From positions 245,535-309,534 of the forward strand of contig NW_026570359.1 in assembly GCF_019649055.1 (NCBI RefSeq): 64,000 bases of DNA, given 5' to 3'. Of the stretch, positions 37,840 to 50,100 are shown one piece after another; position 1 is the stretch's first letter; each line of letters begins with the position of its first letter. The position numbers were made by a program, and so were the translations under genes. The stretch comes from Paramacrobiotus metropolitanus (taxonomy: Eukaryota > Tardigrada > Eutardigrada > Parachela > Macrobiotidae). A model generated the notes under the pieces. It was not told the DNA's origin and made no database searches. It saw only the letters and a program-made list of their open reading frames with translations.

Positions 37840-39715
37840 CAACGTGATGGATTCCATTTATGGCTAACATTAACAGTGTAATCAACTCCATTATGGGCTC
37901 GTATAGTCGACAATATACTGTAATTATGAAAGGTCAGCTAGCACAGCTAAAGGCGTGCCGGTAGATATTGAAACTAGTGGAACTGAAAGCGTTGTGCCGC
38001 TCTTCCCTTGAAAAGTTGTTGGAGCGGTCACACTAATGAAGCAGTTTTAATGCGCACAGTTTATATATGCCTTAATTTTTGTAGGAAAATAGTCAAAGAC
38101 TCAAAATACAGACAGGCCAACCGCTAACGGCATAAGAAACATCATTTTTTGTTAAAGATTTTGAACATCATGTCATCTCAGCCTGTAAAGTTGACCTACC
38201 CAACTGGACACATTAAGCGTATGAGTGAGTTCTAAAGAAAATTAAGTTTAAATGTATCGAGTTCAGTTTGTTTGATTGTGTACAATGCATCTCGTGATGG
38301 AAGAGGAATTTAATTTGTACTTTTAAGTATGTCGCACAAAGTAGACAATCATGTGCACCCATCAGATTACAGTACTTTTTTCCGATCCAGCAACCCTGGA
38401 TCGGCGACAATTCGAATAGCAGCAATATATTACTACCGTATACCTATACTTCTACACATTGTACTCACACTCTGTGTGTTTTTTAAATTAAAAATAAGGA
38501 ATGCTGCTTGACATATGAGTGACAGCGAGTAATTATGTACGTGGTTTTTCAACCGATTGTCCGTCAGACATCACTGTTAAGGCTTTGTGTTGTTAATCCG
38601 GTGAAATTCGCCGGTGGCTAGAGGAGCGGTTCGGGTAATTGCTGCCTAGCTAATTGCAGGTTAGTCTTTTTTGCACTTTCAAGATTAGTTTTATCATCTC
38701 TCGAGTTCAGTTTAAAACTGGATAAAAATACTACGAAACTGGTTCGAATTTGTCTTCATAGGTTTGCGCCTTCTAGGTACAGTAAAGTATAGTTTCAGAC
38801 AGATGGAATAATAACTTTAAGTTTTGGTGCACGGCAGAGCTTGGTAAACTTTTACAACAACAACTTTTTACAACTTTTTTTACAACATGGACGCAAAAAA
38901 AAATATTGGTCTTCACCCTTTTGGTTGACGAACGACATAAATACATAAAAACTCGCGAAGATTTCGACAATATACGGGTATAATATACGGGTTTCGACAA
39001 TATACGGGTTTTCGAAGATTTCGTCATGGGTTAATAATACGGTTACTATCATAACTTATCTGCGTAAATAACTTACGCTAATAATAAGTACCGTAAGTAC
39101 ACCGGCCGTAAGCCGCCAGCCAGCGGCATTTTGTGCTGCATGCTGTACAACCTAACCCACCCGGAAATTAATAATATTTACGTAGCCGTGCATTTTCTGA
39201 CGTCATCATATCACAATTACATCAAGATTTAAGACCTTCGGACCTATTCAAGCAACAACGGCACCGCATGCTCGAGTATTAGTACTGTACCATCCCTCGT
39301 GAGGAGTCGTCTGATTCATCCCGATGACAATAACAGTTTTTACCGTCTATGTAATTACCAAACAACAACGCTGGTACTGGAAGTATAATGTTCTCGCATA
39401 TATTCTTTACGGCAAGCGCCTGCCGGCAGCCCGTGGAGTAACAGTGCCGATGCGACTTCCGATACGGAAGCCGTCTCTATGATTAATCCAGCAGTAGTGT
39501 GCCGGTCCTCTAAATGATAAGCGGGTGTTGTTACGTTGGTGGGTGGTAATCTGATGGCGCGATACGAGCATGAACAACCTGTGCCTGTGCGCGGGTTTGC
39601 GGTCAGCGGTGCGGTGAGTACCATCATGCAGCGTTAGCGGTTATGATCCATAGGGTGTCCTTCATGGAAACATTCTCACACGCGTCTTCCGGACAACGTC
39701 AATTGGGTTAGTAAA
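37840..39715. other. No gene recognised
   Basis: I see no supported coding sequence. A small tandem repeat of AATATACGGGT(TT)CGAC words occurs at about 38966-39015. The last few hundred bases should be the promoter of the secreted peptide gene that follows. Confidence 0.4.
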
Positions 39716-39720
39716 CCGGT

Positions 39721-39730
39721 ATATATAAAG
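39721..39730 (+). promoter_or_regulatory. TATA box of the small secreted peptide gene
   Basis: ATATATAAAG followed by GGGTCGGGC is a good TATA element. It lies 180 bases upstream of the ATG at 39910, giving room for a 5' UTR of about 150 bases if transcription starts some 30 bases downstream. Confidence 0.6.
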
Positions 39731-39909
39731 GGTCGGGCAGACAATTAGGCGACACATGCCGGTCGTAGTCTTGCGAAATCGTTTTAACTATCAATTTACG
39801 GTCAAACATTACAGTCAAACATTACATTAACCAAAGTATACCTTTGTGTGTGCACAGCTTGGAATAGTTTGTTAAATTTTAAATATAGCTCTGTGATAAA
39901 CCTGAAAGA

Positions 39910-40325
39910 ATGCAGCGTTACATAGTTATTGTGGCATTTGTCTTCGCCCTTTCGTGGATATTTGCCGAATCGAGTCCCGGTAAGTCATGTAATCCGCCAT
40001 CGCATAATTTTTTATTCACTTTCGTTTAATATAACTACATGACACGTGATGCTGTAAACAAGTACTTATTTTATTGTAAAGCGGTCGCTGCTGATTGGTT
40101 ATTTGTTCTGGATCTTGATGTGTTTTTGTCGTTACAGTACTGACGTCCTATGATGCCGTTTTACGGCCGTACGTTTTGCGCGGATCATGCACAACGGATG
40201 CGGATTGTGGGCGCGGCCAGTTTTGTAGTTCGACCGCGAAAATCTGCGCCAACAAACGGTTTCGTCGACGAGCGTATTTAAGGTTATCTAAAGGAAGTTC
40301 CAGAAATCCTTCCATTGATGTTTAA
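39910..40325 (+). CDS. Small secreted cysteine-rich peptide, two exons
   Basis: Exon 1 (39910-39979) encodes a clear signal peptide, MQRYIVIVAFVFALSWIFAE, and ends at GTAAGT in phase 1. Exon 2 (40138-40325) follows a GTTACAG acceptor and ends with TAA. The mature part contains SCTTDADCGRGQFC and KIC, a C-x5-C-x5-C-x6-C pattern of the C..D.DC..G.FC type. Four cysteines are enough for two disulfides. A basic stretch NKRFRRR follows and could be a processing site. The total is about 85 residues. It could be a secreted ligand, a protease inhibitor-like or antimicrobial peptide; the C..D.DC pattern alone does not decide. The TATA box fits a strongly or tissue-specifically expressed gene. Confidence 0.72.
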
Positions 40326-40771
40326 TGCAAAGACGGAAACCGCAAAAATTCGGTTTTTGCCGGTTGTCGGATATGGCGGTGCTGGTCGCCGCTGCCACTC
40401 AGATCTCACGAATCTCGGACGCGGAATAGCGAACTGGATTAATTTATTTTGGATGCGTTTGGCATTTATTATTTTAATAATTATTCATTATTCCTTTTCC
40501 AAAGATGTGGTTGTAGACAGCTTGTTCCTAAATTCGAGCAGTATTACAAATGTATGTGAGCTATGCAACAGCTTTAGTAATATTCCTTATAAATTAACTG
40601 GAGTTTTTGCGTCAACGGATTAGCATCGTAATTCAGCGGGGAAACGCAGCATCTATAATGGGAACAGCCCCACCGGCGGCGAATTTAGACGAAATATTTG
40701 CTGTTATTCGCCCGCCTGAGTTTATGGAGGTTGTGTAACTCGCCTGTGTTTTAGTTTCTCACGATCTACAG

Positions 40772-41377
40772 TACTTCGAATGCTGCCTTATATGGGCTCC
40801 CCTTATATTACTTTCCCTTATCTGGGCTCCCGGGCAATATGAGCAACCCCCTACATGGGCGGTTACGTTATTGCTCACACTTTCGCAGCTGTTATCAGTG
40901 TTATGCCTGACTGCAAATTTTGATTTATATTATAATACTTATTTCGCCAGTACTTTTGTAGCATTTAGTTTGTTTCAAGGTGCATCAGGTTGCATCAACG
41001 ACAGATTCAAAATCTTTCTAAAATTCAAAATCTTTCTAAATTCAAACTCCTTCTAAACGTCGCCCGCTTAAATGCACTAAAAACACCTTGAAAAAATAAT
41101 GTGATATGGAATTTCGGCATTTTTCAGTTTGTTCATTGGCAAATCCGGTTGAAATTAATGAAAAATATTATTATACAGATAATATATATAAATATAATTT
41201 GGATGTGAAGTTTCGGAATTCTTTGGTGTGCTCACTTGTAAATCCGGTTGAAAGAAGTAGAAAAGGGTTCTGCTATAAATCCGATAAATTTAATTTGACG
41301 GGTATTGCTAACTAGCCGGGAGCCCAGATAAGGGAGAGTAATATAAGGGGAGCCCATATAAGGCAGCATTCGAAGTA
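40772..41377. mobile_element. Non-autonomous DNA transposon with 60-base inverted repeats
   Basis: The left end (TACTTCGAATGCTGCCTTAT...CTGGGCTCCCGG, 40772-40834) and the right end (41313-41377) are reverse complements over about 60 bases with one or two mismatches. If the ends are taken as CTTCGAA, a TA dinucleotide flanks both sides, which would suit a mariner-type target; this is tentative. The interior holds a diverged direct repeat (about 41104-41165 and 41201-41262, shared core AAATCCGGTTGAAA) and no transposase. Confidence 0.8.
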
Positions 41378-41379
41378 TG

Positions 41380-42226
41380 TAGAAAGTGTGAAAATTTTGT
41401 TGCTAATAAGTAATAACGCGAATAAAAATAAAAAAAGCCTTATAAATTAAGTATCTGTAGATGCCTGTCTTACGTACGTACCTGTATATACAGGTACGTT
41501 TAATGTATCTGTATTTTACAATGTTCCATTAATTCCTAATGAAATAATTTATTGCGCCTTTAAAATAATAAAAATTTGAAACCATTGAAATAAGTTATCG
41601 CGCTTGATATTTTAACCTTCTCCACATAAAAAACGTTAGACGGATACCGGCACATAAGGGCAATAAACATTCTGCACCAGTACTTTATTACGATTTTAGA
41701 GTAATTATATTAATTTTACTTTATGGATAGGGTTTTTTAGTAAGTACCTTGTATGTTGATCGTGTACATTGTCACTGTGCTATAAAGATGGTCTGTTTTT
41801 TTTCCACTTATGAATCACACGCTTTGTAATCCAGGCAACTGTTATCGTATAAAGTGCCGCAGGGTCATCACTGCGATCGTTGACATTGACATTGAAACTG
41901 CCGGCTGGCGATGCTGCACACCTTTGCAATATGTATCTGTACAGGCAGTACAGCCATGCATCGCAACCACGTATAAAGTTATCAACAGTTCACATAGAAT
42001 GATGAAGAAGGCTCTGTGTGCGAGATTAATATTGGAGAAACTTCATGTCTGCACTGTTATGAACAGCATCAAATCAGGAAACCATGTTTTTTTCATGGGC
42101 CGCATTAGGTAGTCGCGCATACACCTAGAATCCCTAACTTTGATTTTCTCTGAAATTTACCGCATCGGTGTCACATATCGGTATACAAAGTTATTGGCAA
42201 ATTTCTTGAATATTCAAGTCTGCAGT
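41380..42226. other. No gene recognised
   Basis: AT-rich stretch upstream of the fucosyltransferase. It should hold the promoter and 5' UTR of that gene, but I cannot point to specific sites. Confidence 0.4.
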
Positions 42227-44422
42227 ATGGATGAAAAATCTCAAGAGCAGCTTCTGCCTGCAACCGAGCCGCTAAATCCACCCTGGACGCGTCGGCTAAT
42301 CACGATCGACTGCTACAACCGGATATTCGCTACCATCATCTTCTGCACTCTTTTAAGTTTAGCTGGAGTACTGAACTCGTATTTTCAGTGCACAAACGAC
42401 AACAACGCAACAGCCTGCTCTAATTTCATACGGGTATTTATTGCGCCGGATGACACCGACCAAGTGGAGATGGACGACAGCGACAACACGTTCCATTCAG
42501 TATCTTCCATTCCCAACGACCAAAGAATGGCCATCGATGTCGGAGTGTTCCAGCTGGATCCGTGGACAGCGGGAACCGAGAACATCTCTAACCTAGGTAT
42601 AATGTATCGCAATGGACCGTAACAAGTAACGCTACATATAGCGGTAATTATTGCTACGATGCTGTTAGAATACCTCAACTCGAACCGATTACTCCTCGCT
42701 TTTAAGGAGCTTCTAACTGTACGAGTATAGGATGAAAAAAGATGTACATGCAGGAGTAAAAAAACAGATGCTTTGCTAAAATGCATTTTGCGCACGGTTA
42801 GCTTCTCTCGAACCTAGTGCTGATGATTTATGCGCATTAGATGTATTCTTGTTACATACCGTTTGTTATAACGGGAATCGACTGGTCGCTTCCATGTTTG
42901 TTCCTGCACTAATAAGGTCACCAACGCAGCTAGGATAGCGATTGACGGAATCAACAAAGCATTGGTTTACAGGCACAATAAACGTTTAGATTGCTCTGCG
43001 TAATAAATAGTGAAAGAACCAAAGAAGTTAAGATCAGGTTCGGAAACGCAGCGATAAGTCTAACGATTGCGATATCTATGCTGATCCGAATATCGCAAGC
43101 CCATTAGACAATTTCATTTCCCCTGTAGTATCGTAGCGAACGCGTATTAAGCACGTAACCCACTGTTCGTAACTAGGTAACAATAAGCTGGTCCTCGTGT
43201 ACGGCGACATCACCTTTGCCGGTCGCGGCCACGACTTCTTCACCGGCTGCCCGGTACCGTCTTGCTTCGTAACCACCAACAAATCCCTGTCCGACCGTGC
43301 TGACGCCATTCTTTTCTACGCCAGCTACATGATCGACACCGCCCAGAAGACGCTGGACCGTCTGCCTCGGAAACACGGCGACCAGGTATTCGTGTACGTC
43401 CAGGGTGAATCACCTATCCACAGTATCCCGGGCGAGGGACTGGCGACATCGCATTTCTTCAACTGGACTATGACATACAGGCTGGATTCGGATATTCGCG
43501 GGCACTACACGTACGCGGTACCGTTGCAGAAGAAGGCAAAGAATTTCGCCAAGGGCAAGGATAAACTGGTGGTGTGGTTCGCCAGTCACTGCAATGTGCA
43601 CAGTAAACGCGATCAGTATGTGCGCAAGCTGCAGCAGTTTATCCCGGTGGATATATACGGAAAGTGCGGGAATCTGACGTGTGATAAAGCTGAGCATGAA
43701 AGCAAATGCCGGGATATTATTCGACAGTACAAATTCGTTCTGGCATTCGAGAACAGGTTCGTCACGTGTTTGACTGTTACTTGCATCTTAGAAAGTACTA
43801 GAAATTTGAAAAACGTGAGCTCACGATAATGTTGCGGTGACCTTTATAAAAATGCTAACACGGCCAGAAATCAACTTTTTTATTAAAACGCAAGTAAACA
43901 AAAATTATGTGGAATACTGGCGAAAGATTTACTGTTACCAGTGATTCGTGTCTGTTTCTTTGTAGCATTTGTCGTCATTATGTCACCGAGAAGATTGTCA
44001 CCGCGTACGACAACGACGTGGTCCCGGTGGTCATGGGCGATGGCGATTACGAAATCTTCCCGGAGCACTCATACATTCACGCCTTCGACTTTGCCAGCCC
44101 GAGTTCACTGGCAAAACATCTGTGGCACTTGGCTAACAATGATACCGCCTATAATTTATACATGAGATGGCGCTACAATCCCCGTTTGACGCAGTCGCAC
44201 GGAGAGTTCGCTGTTGAGCGCAATGGATATTGTGAGTTATGTAAGCGACTGCATGATCTCAATGAAAACGTTAAGGAACAGAGGAAATCCATTGCCAGCA
44301 TTAATCACTGGTGGAGAGGTCGCAAGAAGGATGTCTGTGTTGGTAACTGGTACACGACGCCGAGTGTGAGACATCAGTTGCGGCTGCGTCAGCGGTCGTC
44401 AAACATGGACGCGTATCTGTGA
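42227..44422 (+). CDS. GT10 alpha-1,3-fucosyltransferase-like enzyme, three exons
   Basis: A Golgi type II membrane enzyme that transfers fucose from GDP-fucose to glycan GlcNAc residues (family knowledge). Exons: 42227-42596, 43177-43756, 43966-44422; phases 1 and 2 match at the two junctions, giving 468 residues. The N-terminus is cytosolic (MDEKSQEQLLPATEPL), followed by one membrane helix (IFATIIFCTLLSLAGVL) and a stem. Catalytic-domain markers: FNWTMTYRLDSDI, KLVVWFASHC, the VDIYGKCG stretch, and the family signature FENSICRHYVTEK, assembled exactly across the exon 2/3 junction, then VPVVMG. The start is the second in-frame ATG; one at 42140 would add 29 residues before the acidic N-terminus and is less typical. 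An AATAAA signal lies at 44613-44618. The gene looks intact. Acceptor specificity cannot be told. Confidence 0.94.
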
Positions 44423-44612
44423 TACCCTAAAGTTATGATATTTTTGAAAATGTTTGAAGCGACTGCGACCGCTTTTTTGTTGTGTCGCGTGAAAAATTTG
44501 CATTTGTCTTCCGGATTTTTATTTTCTGTAATACAGGGAATGGGAATCGCATACATTTGTTGGCGGTACGTTCACGGCTAAAGAACAAGACGCCGCTCTA
44601 ATAAGAATGTAC

Positions 44613-44618
44613 AATAAA
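44613..44618 (+). terminator. Polyadenylation signal of the fucosyltransferase
   Basis: AATAAA about 190 bases after the stop codon at 44422. This coincides with the tail of the convergent kinase fragment on the minus strand, so the two 3' ends overlap or nearly meet. Confidence 0.5.
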
Positions 44619-44619
44619 C

Positions 44620-45600
44620 CTACCATGCTGAAAAAAGTAATAATCGGATTACTATTGCCGGTCCCAAGGAAACGCTGCCATCCATCGTTACGTTTTCCAG
44701 AAGCGTCAAATAATTTGCATTAAACTGATTGTAAACATCGTCCAGTTTGAGATACGACTCGGTGGAATCACAGTCCATTACCAGCCGCAAATCATGGGTC
44801 AGCTGAGCAAAATCAGTGCGGTCATCCGGAGAAAATTGCCAGCATTGTGACATCATCTTATAACTGTCAAAACCCACATAGCTGGTTAACAGTCAGCCGG
44901 CATTTGTTCCAGTACTTACCAGTACTTATTGCTCGCAAATAAAGCAGCTTAATGCAATAAAGAACCACGGATAAGTAAACATGCGGTACGCTTCTAGCAG
45001 AACGGTCAAAAAACAATAACTGTTGCACTTACATGGCGTTAGGACAGAATGTCGGCCTTTCCCAAACGTGATCCGTTTTTCAGAGATTCCACAAATTCAG
45101 AGATAGACTGATGCATTATATCACTCGTACCATATGGTAGTTTACCCAGACTGAACGTTTCCCACATCACCACACCAAAAGACCATACATCGGATTTGTG
45201 GGTGAATTTCCTGTGGGTGATGGCTTCCGGTGGCATCCAGCGCACGGGTAACGCTTCCTATGGTTGAACCGTGGGTCATTCCTTAATTTGAAAACACTAC
45301 TGAAACCGCGTACTACTGAAGCCTTATACTGTAGTACAAGCAGTGGTACGGATTTACTGCCCGTTTATACAGTCGGAAACTGTTCTAAAGACTGCCTAAG
45401 ACTGGTAATGATTATCGAAATTCTGTCAAACTTTTCAATGTAAAATATAGTACTTCCGGGATGTAGCAGCGTATTAAAAAGTGGCATCTTGGCTGACCTT
45501 TGGATCAAACGGAATTTCTTCGGTACCGGCTTGTGCCATTCCGGAATCAGCAATTTTCACCACATTTCTATCACAAATCAGGATATTGCGCGCCGCCAGC
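44620..45600 (-). pseudogene. Receptor tyrosine kinase fragment (third family copy)
   Basis: Only the last three kinase exons of the astacin-kinase family remain: 45600-45498 (catalytic loop end to activation segment), 45257-45033 (RWMPPEAI...[12 protein letters not shown]) and 44863-44620 (CWQFSPDDRTDFAQL to stop). The first is cut just before LAARN, so HRD is lost, by the hairpin element beginning at 45601. DFG has become DSG. The middle exon is 225 bases against 224 in both other copies. The extra base produces an early stop (ADILS), while without it the family sequence would be restored. There are no upstream exons before the hairpin element. Three independent defects make this a pseudogene. 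Confidence 0.85.
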
Positions 45601-45886
45601 AGGTGTACCAAAAGTTTCATTATGGACCAATCTACTGTACCTCAAATTTTGCACGTAAATGCACATGACCACGAGAACGTTTTTACATCGATCCACTGTA
45701 CTAGCATGTTTTTCAAATTTTAAAATGAATTTCAAAAATGTTAAAATTCATTTTAAAATTTGAAAAAAATTAGGGAAGTCTGAATCGGTGTAAAAACGAT
45801 CTTCCTGGTTATTTGAATTTACGTGCAAAATTTGAGGTAGATCGGTCCATAATGAGACTTTTGGTACACGTACACCTGAACGCATT
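45601..45886. mobile_element. Hairpin (fold-back) element of about 285 bases
   Basis: The left arm starts GGTGTACCAAAAGTTTCATTATGG and the right arm ends CCATAATGAGACTTTTGGTACACGTACACC. The arms are imperfect reverse complements over at least 100 bases, and the centre (AAATTTTAAAATGAATTTC...GAAATTCATTTTAAAATTT-like) is itself palindromic. It has no coding capacity. It lies exactly at the broken edge of a kinase exon and so is probably what cut it. Confidence 0.8.
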
Positions 45887-46446
45887 TAAACTTTTTGGAA
45901 TTTTCTAACAGCCATAACTCCCGAACCGGATGTTGAGCGCACAAACGGTTTTCGCGCCAGTGTATACAAACCTTCTGGCTTCAAAACGTCATAAACCGAA
46001 TCAAAAATATGTTTGGAGTGCGCGAAAGCGAAAGTTTTCGTCCATGTACCGGCCCACTTCCATTAATTCTAACCTTCTGCACGTCTGTACATACAGATTG
46101 CAGAGTACCTAAGTCGCGATGAGTTGGTCAGTGCAGTAAATTCATAACAAATTTTTCTTAGCGCGTGTCTGAATATACTCATGTACTCTGTATGAATAAA
46201 CAACAATTAGCGCGTTATAGAAAATGGAAATGTTCCAATTACTGCAATTTTTTCCGCATTATCTCGCCCAAAAAAAACATCGCTCACGTTTTGCGAATAT
46301 ACGTAGTGTAAATATAGACTATATAAAAAAGATTGCGTGCTGCCGAATTATCGATACTTCTCTTTATTAATGGCTTGTCGGCTTCACTTTATAACTGATA
46401 TCGTGTACTGCTCAGTTCTGGGGAATCAGTAATTACCTGATTAATG
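45887..46446. other. No gene recognised
   Basis: Spacer between two same-strand kinase pseudogenes. I found no kinase exon in it, although a tandem-duplicated upstream half of the 44.6-45.6 kb copy would be expected here. Confidence 0.4.
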
Positions 46447-49005
46447 TTATTGATTTAAGGCAATACTACCATCCATTATCACATTTTCTAAAACGGTCAA
46501 ATAATTCACATTAAACTGGTTGTACACGTCGTCCAGAAGAAGATATGTTTCGGCGGAATCACTGTCGATAATCAGTCGCAGAGCATGGGTCAGTTGGGCA
46601 AAATCGGTGCGGTCATCCGGTAAGAATTCCCAGCTTATATCTGCGAAAAGCACAGCTCAGATAAATCTCACTACATTATTATGTCAGCTATGGTTTCGCG
46701 GCTCAGAAATAGAAGAATTGTTTTGGAGTTAGTGAATGTGAACTACTTTGAGGGACAAACGAGTGCGTTTGGAGAGACACGTTGCACGGAAGGTTCAAGA
46801 ATAAAATTATTAATAAGCGAAACTTACATGCCGGAAGGACAGAATACATGTCTTTCCAAACGTAATCCATTTTTTAATGACACCACGAATTCTGCGATGG
46901 ACTGGCGCATAATATCACTGCCACTGTACGGAAGATTACCCAGACTGAACGTTTCCCACATCACCACGCCAAATGACCATACATCTGATTTGTGGGAAAA
47001 TACTCTGTGTGTGATGGCTTCGGGCGGCATCCAACGCACTGGTAACATTTCCTAGCATTGAAATTAAGTTACTCGATCAGTCTACAATTATGGAGACTAG
47101 TGTGCCGTTGTAGTCGATTAAAACGTGCAGACATCAAAAACGCTCAGTTGACGTTTTCGTCGCTGAACCGACCAAACATCTGGTCTGGGGAAACCAAAAA
47201 GACTACGGCCGTAAATATTGTCGTCAATTTAAACCAACCGGCGGCGGATACCCACAGAAAAAGAACAGGAAAACAAAGTCGGTGGCTAGTTCGTTAGCTA
47301 TGCAAAAGATGATAAGATCATGATATCACGCCCCTTCGGTTCGATGAATAAATCAACAGGCAAGATAACCAAACTTGGTATGGTAAAAGTTAAAAGCTGT
47401 ACTCTTTACCCTTTGAACAGTTGGTTTTGGTCATAGAACCGACGACCGACATCTAGTTTGGTCCGTAAAATGATCACTTTACTGCATGTAAAACGAGCAG
47501 TAGCTTTCGTTTAGATTTCCGTTCGGAAAACCGATAATGCGGCACAGCCTAATGTTTGCGTACTCTGTCCAAACATAATCGGTTTGCTTGCGCTTAGTCG
47601 TAAACTTAACGTCCTAAATTGCAGACAAGCGACAACTTCACTGACCTTAGGATCAAAGGGAACGTCTTCTGTACCGGCTTGTGCCATTCCAAAATCGGAA
47701 ATTTTCACCACGTTTCTATCACAGGATTCACAGATGAGGACATTGCGGGCAGCGAGATCTCTGTGGATGATCGATTTTGTGCCAAGATACTCCATGCCGC
47801 GGCTAATTTGATATACAAAACTGAGTAAAGTTTTGGACGATAAGCACAGTGGACTAAGTCCGTTCTCCGTCCACTGAGGATCACCAGCATTCAGAAGTCG
47901 TTCGATATGTTCGGCTTTGTCTTCATCGTAGGGCAGGATATCTCCGTTCTCATCGACGTGATTGTAGAAGCGTTCAGTGTTGTATGACTGAAGGTATCTT
48001 AGCAAGGAGCCATACTGGGCGAGCTCCAGCAACAAGAGCGCTTCGCCTGTTACAAGAAGCTGAATATCAAGACGTATAACAGTTTAACGAGAGTAAGCAT
48101 TACCTTTGGTTACCACTCCCAACAGGTTCACAATATTTAAATGGCGACCGGTCCGTGTCATAATCTTCAGCTCCTGGATAAGTTGGCGAATTTGACCGTT
48201 GTCGTGTTTTCTTCTAGGACTTTTGACAGCAACATCCACTTTACTGGGATTGCCGTAGACGCCATCCGCAGTGCCTCTCCACACTATACCGGTCGCCCCT
48301 TTGCCAAGAACTGTATTCGCTGCAAAGGCCCAAAGGTTGCCAGTCCGATAACAATTTTGCGAATAATATGATTACGTAGTGGCCTCTTACAAATCGCCAA
48401 TCTGGCCAGTGAAATCTCTAAAAGCTTAATATGGCCGTGGAGCGCGGAATCGTTCGGAATGAGGTGATGGAGATCACCTTGAACAGAGGACAGATCGTGT
48501 AATGCCACAGATTTAACGAGGGAATGCGGACGCCAACTGTCCTTGCGCATGGTACTGTGCCCTTGATGATGCTTCTTAAGCCGCAACCAGTATAGTGCCA
48601 CTGCTGCGACGACGACTGCAAACGGAATCAGCGTGCCTAAAGTAGCCTGCAAAGCGATACTGGTGCGGTTGGTATCCATATGCGTAGATGTGGTCGCGTT
48701 AGTAGTATCGTCACCTGAAAAAATTACGAATCTATTGAACAATTCTTTTATTTTTGTCTGCATCCAGAAGGTCACCGTGAACTTGGCGAAGTAAAATCGG
48801 ATGTGCGGCACTACACTGACTACCAGCTCCCAATAATGCTATTTAACGCTGTAGGCGTTAAATACCGTTAACGCCGGGCGAGTTTCGTTTGTCCCTGGCA
48901 ACGTAGCAGCTTCATCCAGTGATGACGCTAACAATTTAGTAGAAGAAAGCATAGTTCTTTTGATTGAACATTTAGTAATTAGTTCGCCAATTTTTTCGCC
49001 AAAAA

Positions 49006-50100
49006 ATGGCTCCTAAACCCCGGTCCGTCGCGCCTGTCGCACCCAGAAAACGCCGGAGGGGGATTGTTAAAAAGACAACAGAGCAACAATCACCAGACTC
49101 CATCGATTTGGTTGCTCTTCAGCATACAGTTTCTCAATTGCAAACGCAATTGGCTGCTTTAACAGTTCAACAACCCCAATTTCCCGTCCCACCTGGATCT
49201 TCACCTTCAGTCACTACTCCCGCGCTGATTGACCTTTCCATTCCGGAGCCCAGCACGTCATTTAAACCGCCATCCAATCTATGTTTACCCACACTTGATA
49301 ATCCTACGTTAAAATTACTGTCCGATCGTCATGGGTTCATTAATTTGCATAAACTACTACCGGTTAACAGAGGCGTAGAATCAGTTTCCGATCAGCCTAT
49401 GTATGTGCCTGATAATGACGGTAAATTAATTCCCACCACCACTGTGCCTAATCGCCGGAAGATTGACACTTTCAACTCCTGGCTGGACGCATTTTTGTTA
49501 TTTGCTCGTTACCGGGTTTATTATCATCCTAGTCTGGCACTTGCGCTGTTCGCATACATTGACATTATTCGTGGCTTATCAGTATCTCGTCCTCTGTTAA
49601 TCTGGCTTGAATATGATCGACGGTTTCGCGACAAGATGAGCAACCGTGACATTTCTGATAATGCTTGGTTCGTTGAAGATTCGTCTGTCATTGCTGAGGT
49701 CATGCGTACTATCCCACTGAGCTACACGGGTCCTCTTTTCCAAAAAGACGTCCGCTCGCCACCGCCTCCGGTTTCAGCGAAGCCGCCCTTTGGCTGTTAT
49801 TTGTGCCGCAGCTCTGAGCATTACGCTAATGTATGCCCGCAGCGTCGTAACCCGTCTGATGTATCCGCTCCCGCACAGCGTTCCCCTACCGCCCTTTCGT
49901 CCACCCCGCGTTGCAGCTCAGCCCTTTCGTCCACCCCGCGTCAGCCCTTTCGTCCACCCCGCGTTGCAGTCTGCCGGGATTACAACGCGGGGCGATGTTC
50001 CAACCCGTGCCCCGGTCGTCGATTGCACATCTGTGATGAATGCTTCGACGCAACCTACACCCGACCTTTCCACTCTTCCTCGACCGCGTCTACCAACTAA
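49006..50100 (+). CDS. Gag-like protein of the tyrosine-recombinase retrotransposon
   Basis: 364 residues. The N-terminus is basic (MAPKPRSVAPVAPRKRRRG), then comes a glutamine-rich helix that may oligomerise (LQHTVSQLQTQLAAL). The middle domain has LPVNRGVE and FNSWLDAFLLFARYR, and is typical in style of DIRS/Ngaro Gag. A zinc knuckle CYLCRSSEHYANVC (CX2CX4HX4C) follows, and a second cysteine-rich patch (CRDYNAGRCSNPCPGRRLHIC) closes the protein. Between them the phrase LSSTPR/FRPPR reflects three tandem copies of CAGCCCTTTCGTCCACCCCG. It would package the element RNA. ORF2 overlaps its 3' end in another frame. Confidence 0.85.
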   Translation: MAPKPRSVAPVAPRKRRRGIVKKTTEQQSPDSIDLVALQHTVSQLQTQLAALTVQQPQFPVPPGSSPSVTTPALIDLSIPEPSTSFKPPSNLCLPTLDNPTLKLLSDRHGFINLHKLLPVNRGVESVSDQPMYVPDNDGKLIPTTTVPNRRKIDTFNSWLDAFLLFARYRVYYHPSLALALFAYIDIIRGLSVSRPLLIWLEYDRRFRDKMSNRDISDNAWFVEDSSVIAEVMRTIPLSYTGPLFQKDVRSPPPPVSAKPPFGCYLCRSSEHYANVCPQRRNPSDVSAPAQRSPTALSSTPRCSSALSSTPRQPFRPPRVAVCRDYNAGRCSNPCPGRRLHICDECFDATYTRPFHSSSTASTN

